In this document: positions 35,254 through 46,300 of the stretch, one piece after another
Numbering within the stretch: the first letter of the stretch is position 1
Layout of the letters: every line of letters begins with the position of its first letter
Origin: Cymodocea nodosa
Lineage: Eukaryota; Streptophyta; Magnoliopsida; Alismatales; Cymodoceaceae
Assembly: GCA_036874045.1 (NCBI GenBank)
Contig: JAZBRI010000004.1
Coordinates: 2,418,001 to 2,482,000, forward strand
Length of the DNA: 64,000 bases
Direction of reading: 5' to 3'
The notes under the pieces: generated by a model
Database searches by the model: none
The model's input: the letters and a program-made list of their open reading frames with translations, nothing else
Told to the model about the DNA's origin: nothing
Translations under genes and position numbers: made by a program

Positions 35254-38200
35254 ATGACAGGGCTCAAGATATCTGGAAAGCAACTGCAACCCCAGAGCTC
35301 GATTTCCCTTCACCCCCGTCGCGCTCTCTTGTTCCCCTCCTTCCGTCCGCCACCACAGAAGTGCAAGCAAGATGTTCGCGAGCAGGTTTGTCCAAATTTC
35401 GTTGCTTTACGGCTCCCCCTTTTGCGTTCCATTATCGATCTCTCTGTAGTTCTCACGGATTGGGACTTGCTGTTGGTCATTAGCAGCTGCTGCTCGTCCA
35501 TCGGTCTCGGATCTTCCAGGAGCTCGTTTTTGCAGCAGGGCTTCGTCTCCGGTGATGCGAGGGTGTTCGGAGTATTTCCCAGGAGGAGGAAGAACACGGC
35601 TAAGACCTTAGCCGGATTCCCTATGGCCACTCTCTCTCCGGGTAGTTGCACAATCCTGAGGGTTAGCAGGATGATGAATTGTTCATTGTAAAAAGTTTTT
35701 TTTTTTTTTTTGCTGATGATTGTGATAAGAAATGATGACTGCATTGCCGAATATGTTTGGAAGACGCCTAAAGATAGGAATCACCCTATGCCAGCCTGTT
35801 GTTTACATGGTGATTCTTCTTTCAGACCCACTACTTGTTCAGGCTGCTAGGGGAGAAACCATCACCAGACCCCCTGCATGGATGATGCGCCAGGCCGGGA
35901 GGTACATGGCTGCTTACAAGAAGCTCGCAGAAAAACATCCTTCTTTCAGAGAGAGGTCAGAGAATGTTGATCTCATAGTGGAAATATCTTTGCAGCCATG
36001 GAGAGCTTTTCGTCCTGATGGGGTTATCATTTTCTCTGACATACTTACCCCGTTACCTGCATTTGGTGTTCCATTTGAAATAGATGACATAAAGGGTCCT
36101 ATTATTCAATGCCCAATTCAGTCCGAAGAGGGGTTGAAAACTCTGCACCCAACTGACTTTGAGAAGCTTCACTTTGTTGGAGAATCACTGAGCATCTTGC
36201 GTAATGAGGTATGTTACCGTGCCATGCTTTAAACTTAAATGTAACATGTTTCCCTAAATAAATAATCGTTCACTTATTATCTACACATATGTTATACTTG
36301 CTTGATTTGGAGTTAAGGATGTAAATGGGTCGGGTATGGCATGTGTATAAGCTTATCTGTATGCTTACCTGTATCAAACTCATGGGTAAACTGGTAGGTA
36401 ATACTCATAGGTTAGCTGGTTAACTTGCGGGCAAATGGGTAGTAGAAAAGAAACATCTCTTCCCATACCATATTAAATGACGTTGGTAGAAACCCATTCC
36501 ATTTACAGGCCTGTATGGAACTAAGTGAGAAGTTCTCTTGAATATCATCAGGTATGCCCTTAATGTTGGGATTCTCGAAGGGAATCTTTTGAAGCACAGC
36601 AGGACTACAACATTCCTATAAATTGTCCTCTTCCACTACTTGGAAGAGAATATCATCACCAACAGAAAATTAAAATAAAATTCAGATTTCATCAAGCAAA
36701 TGAAAGACTACAGATCACAGACAACTTTTAAATTCAGAGCATCACCTCAAACCGATATTGTATGACTGGACCAACGTGAAAAGACTGGCATTGACAAGCT
36801 TAGTATCCACCATGAAGATGAAAACCAAGGTGGAGAGTCGTCTCTTTCTGGATGTTGTAGTCTTCCAGAGTCCGACCATCCTCCAATTGCTTTCCTGTGA
36901 AAGTCAACCCCTGTTGGTCAGGGGGAATGCCCTCCTTGTCCTGAATCTTTTCCTTCACATTGTCAATTGTATCGAACAACTCAACCTCCAAAGTGATGGT
37001 CTTGCTAGTGAGGGTTTTGACAAGAATCTGCATCCTTCCTCTAAGATGGTGAGTAGATACCTTTTGGAAACTGTAGTCAGCAAGATTGTGGTCATCCTCT
37101 AATTGCTTGCCGGCAAAGATAAGCCTCTGCTGGTCAGGGGGAATGCCTTCCTTATCCTGGATCCTTGCCTTCATGTTATTGATGGTATCAGATGACTCCA
37201 CCTCCAATGTAATCATTTTTCAACTGGAAGGGGATCTAGCTGGCTTTTCATGCTCATGCTATTAAATCATATAATATTTTTATTTCTGACCTTTTGCCCA
37301 AAAATTTGGCATTACATGATGGATGCTTGAGCAAGCATTACTAGAACACCATTACAACTTTGTGAAGCATTTCTTCTCTTGCATTTTATCAGTTTTTTTC
37401 TGTTTACATCCTTTTCTTTCCCAACTGTTATAACCACAGCCTTCTACCGAGTTGTCTCTCTCCTACTTCTCCATTGTAGCAATACATCACCTACTTCTCC
37501 CACTATTTGTTGATGTCGTAGTTTTAACTAATAAAAATAAGTTAGGAATTAATCCTAAATTAAAATCATAGAGAAATGCATTTGAATTGAAAGAAGTTAG
37601 AATAAGTCAAAGACTAAATATATAGAGTGTAAGTTCAGCAATGGTAGAAATAATGATGAAAGCATTAAAATGAATGGTTATTAAATTTCTAAAAGTACGA
37701 ATTTTAGATATTTATAATGGTAGAGAAATTAGAGAAGTTGTCATTTTTAGGATTAAAGTAGGTTGAATGAAGTGGAGAAATGTATTTGGCGTATTATGTG
37801 TTAAAAGAATAGCTTTAATATCAAAAGGAAAATTCTATAGAACATATATTTACACAGTTATGCTTTATGACAGGGAATGTCAGGTTGTTAAACATAAGCA
37901 TGTGTAAAAAGTTAGTGTAATAGATATACCAATGTTAAGGAAGGTTAGTGGTAGTATGATGAAAGTCGACAAAAAATGATCTTATTCAAACCAAAGTATA
38001 AGTTGCACCAAATGAAAATAAAATAAGAGAAAATTGTCTTAAATGGTTTAGGGTTAGTGGTAGTATGATAAAAGTCAAGACAAAAAATGATCTTATTCAA
38101 ACCAAAGTATAAGTTGCACCAAATGAAAATAAAATAAGAGAAAATTGTCTTAAATGGTTTAGGGTTAGTGGTAGTATGATAAAAGTCAAGACAAAAAATG

Positions 38201-40220
38201 ATCTTATTCAAACCAAAGTATAAGTTGCACCAAATGAAAATAAAATAAGAGAAAATTGTCTTAATTGGTTTGATCATATCTATGAAAGGCTTATATACGT
38301 ATTTGTAAGGAAAGAAGAATTAAATAATGTAAATAAAATTAAAAGAGATAAAGGAAGACAAAAATTACTTCATTAAAAATGGTGAAAAAAATTGAAATTT
38401 ATATAATTTAACAGAAAATTTAGTTATGAGAAAATAAATGAAATAAAATGATTCATATGGTTGACCCAACATGATGAGATAGGCATTGATTGTTGTTTTA
38501 TGCCATCACAGTCTAAGTTTCAATAGAATCTTCTTCTTAAGATTTTGTTAGTTTCCACTAATCACCATTCCCAATATTTGTAGTACATTAATCCATTTCA
38601 AACCAACTGGATGGACACATTCTGACTGTACCATAAAGCGTTTTGCTAACTGTATCATTATTGTTACCTTCTATATGTGAAAGCTTTTCTTTTCATTTAT
38701 AAAAAACTTTCTTTTCATGCTACACTTCTAAGTTAAATTGTCTGCATTCATGTATCTTGATTTAGGTTGGTGAGAAGGCTGCAGTGCTGGGATTTGTTGG
38801 TGCACCATGGACAATTGCTACATATATTGTAGAAGGAGGAACAACTAGAGCGTACACGAAGATAAAGAACTTGTGTCATACTGCTCCTCATATACTAAGA
38901 ACACTTCTCTCTCATCTAACGAAGGCAATCACAGATTATATTATATTCCAAGTCAAGTCTGGAGCCCAGTGTATTCAGATATTTGATTCATGGGGTGGAC
39001 AATTGCCTCCTGATATGTGGGACCGTTGGTCAAAACCATATATTGAAGAGGTACTTCTTATTTATCTTAGATTGTTTTTCTTTAGTTAACCTAACTACCA
39101 TCCCTGTGGTCTTATGGCAATATTGTAAACACAAAAGTCATATACTTACAGATTGTGAGTGAAGTAAAGAAGAGCTGCCCTCGTACTCCTCTAGTTTTAT
39201 ACATAGCAGGAAATGGTGGCCTACTTGAGCGCATGAAAGGAACTGGAGTCGATGTCATTGGGCTTGACTGGACTGTTGATATGGCCGATGGAAGGAGACG
39301 CCTGGGGAATGATATTAGTGTCCAAGGGAACATTGATCCTGCTTATTTGTTTTCTCCACTTCCTGCTCTAACAGATGAAATTCACAGGTTAGTTTTTTTT
39401 CTGTTCTATAAACAATTTCATTATTTGCCCATGAAGTTTCTCCTCTCACATTGCTATGTTTTATTATCAATCTAATATGATGGATTAAAAATAGTGGCAT
39501 TTAAAATGTTGCTGGCTTTGGTCGTGGTTTTATTTTTGTGCTAGAAAGTTGTATTCTATACTCAAAAAATCTTTGAAATGCGCTTAATGGTTTTGCTAGT
39601 AACAGTCGCAATTTCTAAATACTTATAAGAACACGTTACTTTGAAATTATGGTTATTTAAAAGTTAAAGATGTTACAATAACTTTTACAATGTGGAGTTT
39701 GTCGGTGCACAATAAAACATAGTTCATTTTTAATTGATCATAAGTAAATATGAAAAATGTTTAAATGGATCGGGCTTTTTAAAAAAAGGTTTTATCAGAT
39801 TAACTAACTTGTCGGTTGCAATTCTTGTTGGTTAGGAAGTTGAGCAAAACCTTTTCATCGACTTTTTGTTAAGTGTGTTTTGCTTTTCCATAAATTTTTC
39901 TTCAAGTGCTCAAGACCAATCTTCCAGTTGCTATTCTGATGCAATAAAACATGACATATTGGGGATTAATACCTATCGTTAACTAAAATATATTAAGATC
40001 ATATTGAAAATTAGGCTGGATCTTTGTTTTTAGTTTGATGAGTTTTTGCAGGGTTGTAAAATCTGCTGGCCGCAAAGGACATATACTTAATTTGGGCCAC
40101 GGTGTTCTTGTGAAGACACCTGAAGAAGCCGTCGCACATTTCTTTGATGTCGTGAAGGGTTTGAGATATGACACGCTTTTTGAGCATAATTCCACCAAGG
40201 AACTTGAACCTGTGGCATGA
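35254..40220 (+). CDS. HEME1: Uroporphyrinogen III decarboxylase, HEME1 type, plastid
   Basis: Exons: 35254-35385, 35536-35641, 35826-36208, 38766-39050, 39152-39387 and 40052-40220. They join in frame to 436 residues. The enzyme decarboxylates the four acetate side chains of uroporphyrinogen III to give coproporphyrinogen III, on the route to chlorophyll and haem. Residues 1 to about 75 are Ser/Arg/Pro-rich and acid-poor, as in a plastid transit peptide. The mature part begins [10 protein letters not shown] and keeps [13 protein letters not shown]. Residues matching the human catalytic set are present: Arg101 and Arg105 (RQAGR), Asp151 (FSDIL), Tyr227 (APWTIATY), Ser282 (IFDSWGG) and His397 (LNLGHG). 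The sequence is closer to the HEME1 than the HEME2 type ([23 protein letters not shown]). Intron 3 (2.56 kb) holds an antisense ubiquitin pseudogene and an RTE relic. Exon 1/2 structure and the start codon are the least certain parts. Confidence 0.93.
36209..36799. other. Decarboxylase intron 3, 5' part
   Basis: Intronic sequence. A 61-codon minus-strand frame (36412-36597) beginning [18 protein letters not shown] has protein-like composition. It lies downstream of the ubiquitin pseudogene on the same strand, so it may be part of the same inserted copy. No family is recognised. Confidence 0.35.
36800..37216 (-). pseudogene. Polyubiquitin retropseudogene inside decarboxylase intron 3
   Basis: On the minus strand an open 138-codon frame holds nearly two ubiquitin units without introns. 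The first unit lacks its N-terminus. The second starts [17 protein letters not shown] and keeps [12 protein letters not shown] and [17 protein letters not shown]. Many substitutions hit invariant positions: the second unit ends LGFHLHGGY instead of LVLRLRGG, and the joint between units reads LRGRMQ rather than LRGGMQ, so processing to free ubiquitin should fail. An extra C-terminal Tyr precedes the stop. It lies antisense to the host gene, consistent with a processed copy. No poly(A) remnant was identified. Confidence 0.85.
37515..38480 (+). pseudogene. RTE-type LINE 3' relic in decarboxylase intron 3
   Basis: Broken frames in order resemble the RTE reverse transcriptase tail: [13 protein letters not shown] around 37832-37870, then [15 protein letters not shown] around 38110-38160. 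The closing part, atgatgagataggcattgat with ttgttgtttta near 38470-38500, is the usual 3' end of such elements. A piece of about 110 bp is repeated three times within it. Confidence 0.65.
37943..38273 (+). repeat. Three tandem copies of a ~110-bp RTE fragment
   Basis: Units begin ggttagtggtagtatgat at 37943, 38052 and 38163 (periods 109 and 111). The copies are nearly identical; the first has a 2-bp deletion near agtcgac. The sequence encodes the [10 protein letters not shown] segment of the RTE relic. The antisense 110-codon frame across it is a by-product of the repeat. Confidence 0.95.
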
Positions 40221-41783
40221 AGACAAATTTCTCTGTACATTTTTGCATATCATCAACAAGTATTCTCTGTGTGACTGACGGTTGGATGGGTCCATATGGT
40301 TTATGGTTTTCTTCACACTCTAACTTTCGTCATTGTTTCCCTGCACGGAGACTTTCAATACTGTCTAATGTAACTTGCAATTCTTTCTGAATGACATTGG
40401 TTGTAGAATTAGGGCGTCAGGAATGAGAGTTCTCATAGTGATATCTATTTTTTTTGGGAAAACACTGTGATATTTATTGGGTGTCGTTGATATCCATCAA
40501 CACCCAAATGCATGGCGTGGTGGGGAAATTACGAGTGGCTAAGAAAGGCAAGAGTTGGAAAGTGGTCGTCGGTAGGCAAGTTAAGGAGAAGATGATACCT
40601 TGGATCAAGAAGTTGACGTCATCCAAGCATGCGAGAGGAGGGAGAAAGGTGTGTGTGTCAGTCACTACCATCATGCAAAAGATTACGTGGGACATGAAAT
40701 GCAAAAATCTTTTACTCTTTTGGGTCCAAGGTGGGGAAGAAGAGAAGAAAGGAAATGGTGAGGATGACGAGGCATTAAGTGTGGGCGCATCGTTGAATGC
40801 CATGGCAAGTTGGTGACCAATCAAACCATGACGGTTTGGGGTGTCGTCTATGAGAGGAGTACGTGTGTTAATTCTGTTGGACTTTGGGCACTCGTATATG
40901 GCTTTGTGGATCTCAAGGTCTTGAAGGAAGATGATCGATCTGTGAACTCTAAGCTATCTTGATTTCTAGTGATGATTGTAGGCACACGGGAAGCCACTGG
41001 AAGGAAATTCAACACCACCGATCTATGACCAACTTGTATGTCCTCAACTTAATTGGGTGATCACTGACATTGTTCTCGAGATGTATTGGATGCCCTAGTA
41101 TGATTTGGTGGCCACATTCAATTCTGGGAAGATCGAGGACCTTCCACTTCATCATCGATTGGTTAGGAAGAGGGATGGAATTAGGCGGTTCCACGTGGGA
41201 TTGTCAATCAAGCCTTCAAATTTCTGAGGAGACCAATAGTTTAAAGTGCATCTTCTTCTTTCAACTCAACCTCCGTTTGGAAGATATCACAAGATAGGGG
41301 TGGTAAAAGTTGACATTCCCAAGATGAGTTCTTAGTAAAACTCACAATTTCAATTTGACAAACTTGTGGTTGACCTTTAAAATCGATCTTGACGAATGAG
41401 TTGTTTCGACCATAACCTTGATGGTTTGCACTAGTTTTTCTCAATGACATCCTCATCTTCAACGATACTAATTAGAAAGAAGCATGGCGGGGTGCTGTGG
41501 ATAACAACCAATTATATGTATGAAAGTCTCTGATTAGCGTCAATTCAATGTATACCACATTCAGTATTTGGGCCATGTCACCACCTGCTTAAGGAGTCAA
41601 GGTGGGCAAGCAAGCAAGCTTGAGGGCATCCAATCTCGGCTATAAGCCTACACCCCATATATAAAAAAGAACTTCTAGGGTTCCCAGAACTCACAAGCTG
41701 CCATCAAACATCATAATTTGTGCAAGGGTATGGTTGTAACGGCAACACCACCAACAGGACTTCCAATGAAGAAGCCTTTCCAT

Positions 41784-41800
41784 GGGGGGGGGGGGGGGGG
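41784..41800. repeat. Poly-G tract (17 G)
   Basis: An uninterrupted G run in intergenic DNA. Confidence 0.95.
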
Positions 41801-43242
41801 TCCAATGTGGAGAGGGCATTCTAGAAGCTGGGATGGCTATATATAGTGACCCCATTCATGTTGAAAGTTCTTAATTTTTTATCGCCCTTCATGAATGAAT
41901 GTTGTGCAAGTGTCAAGGTTCTGAGGTTTGCATCGATACAATAGAATATACTCAATTGCATTTTTTAGCAACAGGTTGGTATAAAAGATATGGTACCTGG
42001 TCGGCCTACAAGGAGATACCAGGATTGGTGCTTGTCAAGAAATGACAACCATATTTTACATGCTATTGTTTTATCACGACCACTCTATCAATCATATATA
42101 GATTTCTATTATACATTATCTTTGAACTCCACCACCTTCATGGAATTTTTGTGTGCACTGAACATGCTCTTTCTCACTCAAGTTCAACGATTCTCAAAAT
42201 TTTTCATTCAAAACAGTCAATGTGCGGAACGGGGAGGACGAAAGTGGGGCCATCGACGACTCATATGGGCGCCCGAAAGGTTGGGTGCGGGTGGTGTGCC
42301 GAGTGATCGAACGCATGTGATTGAGCTTGTGGTCCACGTTTCGTTCGATTTATTGGGCAACCGGGGTTTAGTCGATTGGGTCAATTGCTGCTGATTTAAT
42401 ACACGAGAACATATGAGATTAACGTGGAACGATACAAATTTTTAATTTTGAACTTTATAAGGATTTATTTATGTTATATTTTATACGTGATTGTTTTATT
42501 TGATAATATTTCATAATTTATATATATATTTTTTGTTAGATTGCACAGACATCTAAATCTTATATTTTATCATTTTTAAAAATAAAATGTTAGAAAAAAG
42601 AGAGGTGATTTATGTCATTTTTGATTTCCATAATTTTTAAATTTTTTTTTTACATGTAAACACTTTTTCATGAGAAAAAATGATGAAAATTAAAATTTAA
42701 GCATCTGACGAAAAATACTAAAAATTAAAATTTAGATGTATAATAGAAAATTATTTAATTTAATTTTTAAATCAGATAATTAAATTACTCACATGATTAA
42801 ATATAATCTTATAGGTAATCAATCATCAATTTACTTAATTTTAATCTTAACCAAATCCTTAATCACATAGTTAAATTCTTAACTTTCTATTTATCTTTTA
42901 ACCAAACCTTCGGTAGGCGAAAGATGCAAGACGGAAGGATACGAAAAGAAATTTGCATTTATTTTAGATGTACAAAGAAGGTTAAAAAAAAAAAGAAAAT
43001 TTCAATGCCCACGAAACCGAACGTAAGCACGGAATCTGGTGTGAATCGGTGACACTCGAGAGAGAGCCCACAGAAAGGGGTCGCGGGAATGGTTCGTTGG
43101 TAAAAAAAGAAAAATTGATGGGTACTTACATCCAGGTTGTAGAGGTCCACCAAGTCATCACATCTAAATCCCCGGGTCCTTGTCCTAAAAATGCCCGGTA
43201 TTATTATTATTCACTCGCGAGTTCCACCACCTCCTCTCGACT

Positions 43243-43264
43243 CCCCCCCCCCCCCCCCCCCCCC
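43243..43264. repeat. Poly-C tract (22 C) in the PDS5 5' region
   Basis: An uninterrupted C run lies about 135 bp upstream of the PDS5 start codon, inside a C/T-rich stretch with ctcttcccttctttctc that looks like a transcribed 5' UTR. Confidence 0.95.
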
Positions 43265-43399
43265 ATCTCTTCTCTTCCCTTCTTTCTCTACTCCCCACAA
43301 ACGGAACACCCCGGGTTCTCCCTCCTTCGCTCCCTCCTCAACCTCTCTTCCCGCTCTCGCAGCTCATCGCTCACTGGATTCTAGCGAGGAATTGCGGAA

Positions 43400-46300
43400 A
43401 TGGTGCAGAAGCTGCGGCAGCAGATCGAGGACGTAGGATTGAAGCTCGTGGCGCCTCCGGCTTCCAAGGATGTGCTCGTCAAGCTTCTCAAGGTAAAATG
43501 GAGCTGAATAGTTTGTGGGTGAAGGGTTTCAGCTGGTGTCTTGGGTAGGAATTCTGGGTTGGTCTGGGGTTTTGAGGTTTGAATTGCAGTTTGTTAGGGT
43601 TTGAGGTGCTGCGAGTAGTTTTCTTAAGAGGGAAAGGTGGGGAGGTTTAGGTGGAGGGTGGTGATGGTTAACTGCTCGAAGGTGTTAATAGTGGTGGTGG
43701 GGGAGTGCTGACATGTCTCGATTGAGTGGTTATTCGAGTGAAAATTTTCGTTTTTTATTTGTTCCTCCATCTTTGTTTGTTAAATCCTGTTTTTGGCATA
43801 TGGAAAATATGTGAATTGTCTTTGAGAGTGAACCGCTGCATTTTTTTTTTTGTCAATCCCTCGTCTTCATTTGGCAAATTTTGTCTGAATTTTCTTTTTT
43901 TTACGTAATTGGAGTTTTTAACATTTAAGTCGGCTGATGCTGATTAGTGGTCCATGATGAACACAAGAGAAGCCTCTTGGACATAAACCTCGTGACCGCA
44001 CATAGGTGTGCATGGAGTCTTGGTCGATAATATTATGGATTACAACAGAAGAAATCGATCTTCTAATTCAGTCGGTGGTTTTAAACTATAATAACTATAG
44101 AAGTGCTTCCAGCATTAGACACTATATTAATGAAACACACATGCAAATTACATGTCAAGGAATAATTAGCGTAGATTAAAATATTTGGTCAGAAAAGAAA
44201 AGATTAGTTAACGAATTGAGGAAGAATGAGACAGAATTTATTATGTATTTTTTTAACTACATTACAATTAATGTATGTTGAAATGGGATTTAGTTTGGTG
44301 ATTTTTTTGAGAAGTCCATGTCTTTTGGTAACAACTAATTAGGAATGATTAATGATAACTGCTATAATTAATTAGGAATCTGGTGACTGCACCTAAGCGT
44401 TTGTGGAGTGTTGGTTGATAATATTATGGATCACAACAGAAAAATTGATGTTTTTATCCAGCCAGTGTTTTTAAACTATAAGAACTATAGATGTGCTTCC
44501 AGTGTTAATACTACACTAGTGAAACACGTGCAAGTTGTATGTCAAACAATAATTAAAGTAGATTAAAATATTTTATGTGAAAAGAAAAGAATTGTTGATA
44601 AACTGAGGAAGAATTAAACAGAATTTCTTATTTATTTTTTAATTACATTACAATTAATGTACGTTGAGTTTGTGCCATATATTTTATTTCTAGATTACTT
44701 AATGTGTGTTTTATATTGTTGAGATGCATATGCTTAGATGGATGAGTGGTAATGCTATAAAGAATAAGTTAAAAAACAATTTTATTAAGAATAGACTGGG
44801 ATTTGCACTAATCAGGTGATTTGATCGTATCCTTAAGAGATCAAAGAATGCACTAGGTAGGAGAGAAGAATTAATTAGTGTAAAAGAAATTAAAAGAAGA
44901 GAGGTATGCCTAAAATTACTTGGTTAAGAATTATAAGAAAATATTTAAATTTATGTAATTTAACCAAAGATTTGATGATAGATAGAAATACTTGGAAGAA
45001 AAGGATTCAAGTGGTCAGCCCCATGTAGTGGATTATGTTTCAAATTATTGTTGGTGTTGCTGTAATGTGTGTTCTAAATTTGTATTTTGCTTATTATTTT
45101 TCATAGAACAATACTCAATCAATTAATTGCAGTCACAATAATTCTATATGGAATTCAATTAGGATTTATTTTGGAAATATTTTTTGAGATCTATATTTTT
45201 AGTAACAACGAATTAGGAGTTTTTAATCAGAAATAATTAATGATAGCTGCTATAATTAATTAGGAACTTCTTCTAAAAAATTTGATCCCTGGGAATTTGA
45301 ATCTGATTTTAAAAAAGTTATAGTAATTAAACATTTTAAAAATTTATTACAAATCATTATAGGGTAAATTGCAAATGACACTACTGTAGCTGGTTGTATG
45401 AGTGGGTGTTTGCTTTACAATGTAGATCAACAAAGGCCAACTTTTTTTGCCTATAGATGATTAGAGTGCTGGTTGGTCTAGGCTTGTTGTATACTGATTG
45501 TGGAACCATGCTGGCTTGGTAGAGACACTTTATTTTGCAATGTGGAAATCATCTCTCATATCTCAAGCAAACTTATTTGTACATATACCAATTTATATAT
45601 TGGGCTTGATAAATGTACTTAAGTAGCGTGACTTTGAATTGCTTTACCAATTGTATGAAGCGGAGCTATTGTATATGTCATGTAGAGAAAAATGAAATGA
45701 AGACACTATGTGAACAATGTATCAAGTACTGGCTTTCACAAAATTTTTGCAACATTTGGGGTTGTGTCAGCTCAGCCTCATCAATGGATGTTTGCTAGGA
45801 GAGTTTGGATGTGGAAGGAGTTAGAGACAAGGCAACCCCTTATCTCCATTATTGTTTTTGCTTATGGCAGAAGTGTTTGGTAGGATGTGCTTTAAAATAG
45901 AGGATGATAGCTTGATTAGAGGCTTTAAGCCTAGGAATTACAAAATGCTTTAATACTTTGGTCTTCAGTGAGGCTAGGTAGAAGTACATTGAACACTTTT
46001 AGTGCCTTTTGAGGCTCCTCAATTTGTTCATGGGGTTGAAGGTAAACTTTTACAAAATATCTGATATAGGGATTGTAGTGTCAAGTGAGGCCATTCAAAA
46101 TGTGGTGATTGCCTCTCTCTAGGAAGTGGTTGAGAATCTGGGATTGGCAACTAGTCACTGATAGATTTGAACAAAAGCTATCTACTTGAGTGGGGAGATT
46201 CTTATCTTATGGGGAAAAGATGACTTCATTAGCCACTGTTTTATCAAATTTGCCATTACATTACTTGTTGATGTTTGGAGTCCTTGTGGTTGTGGCAAAT

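Larger units (their letters stand above)
40221..43399. other. Intergenic DNA between the decarboxylase gene and PDS5
   Basis: The first few hundred bases hold the decarboxylase 3' UTR. The interval 40480-41470 has longer frames (up to 120 codons at 40454-40816) and a composition like decayed gag/pol of an LTR element, but no motif is firm. The stretch 42215-42390 is GC-rich for this neighbourhood. The PDS5 promoter and C/T-rich 5' UTR lie at the right end. Confidence 0.3.

Noticed and set aside
36800-37216. Functional ubiquitin gene
   Set aside because: The invariant Gly-Gly tail context and processing site are changed, and the first unit lacks its start.
37945-38277. 110-codon minus-strand repeat protein
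   Set aside because: The frame runs antisense through three copies of a LINE fragment whose period (109-111) happens to stay open. The sense strand explains the sequence.
40454-41462. Host gene downstream of the decarboxylase gene
   Set aside because: Frames of 60-120 codons are present on both strands with no start context, splice pattern or recognised domain. Decayed retroelement sequence is more likely.
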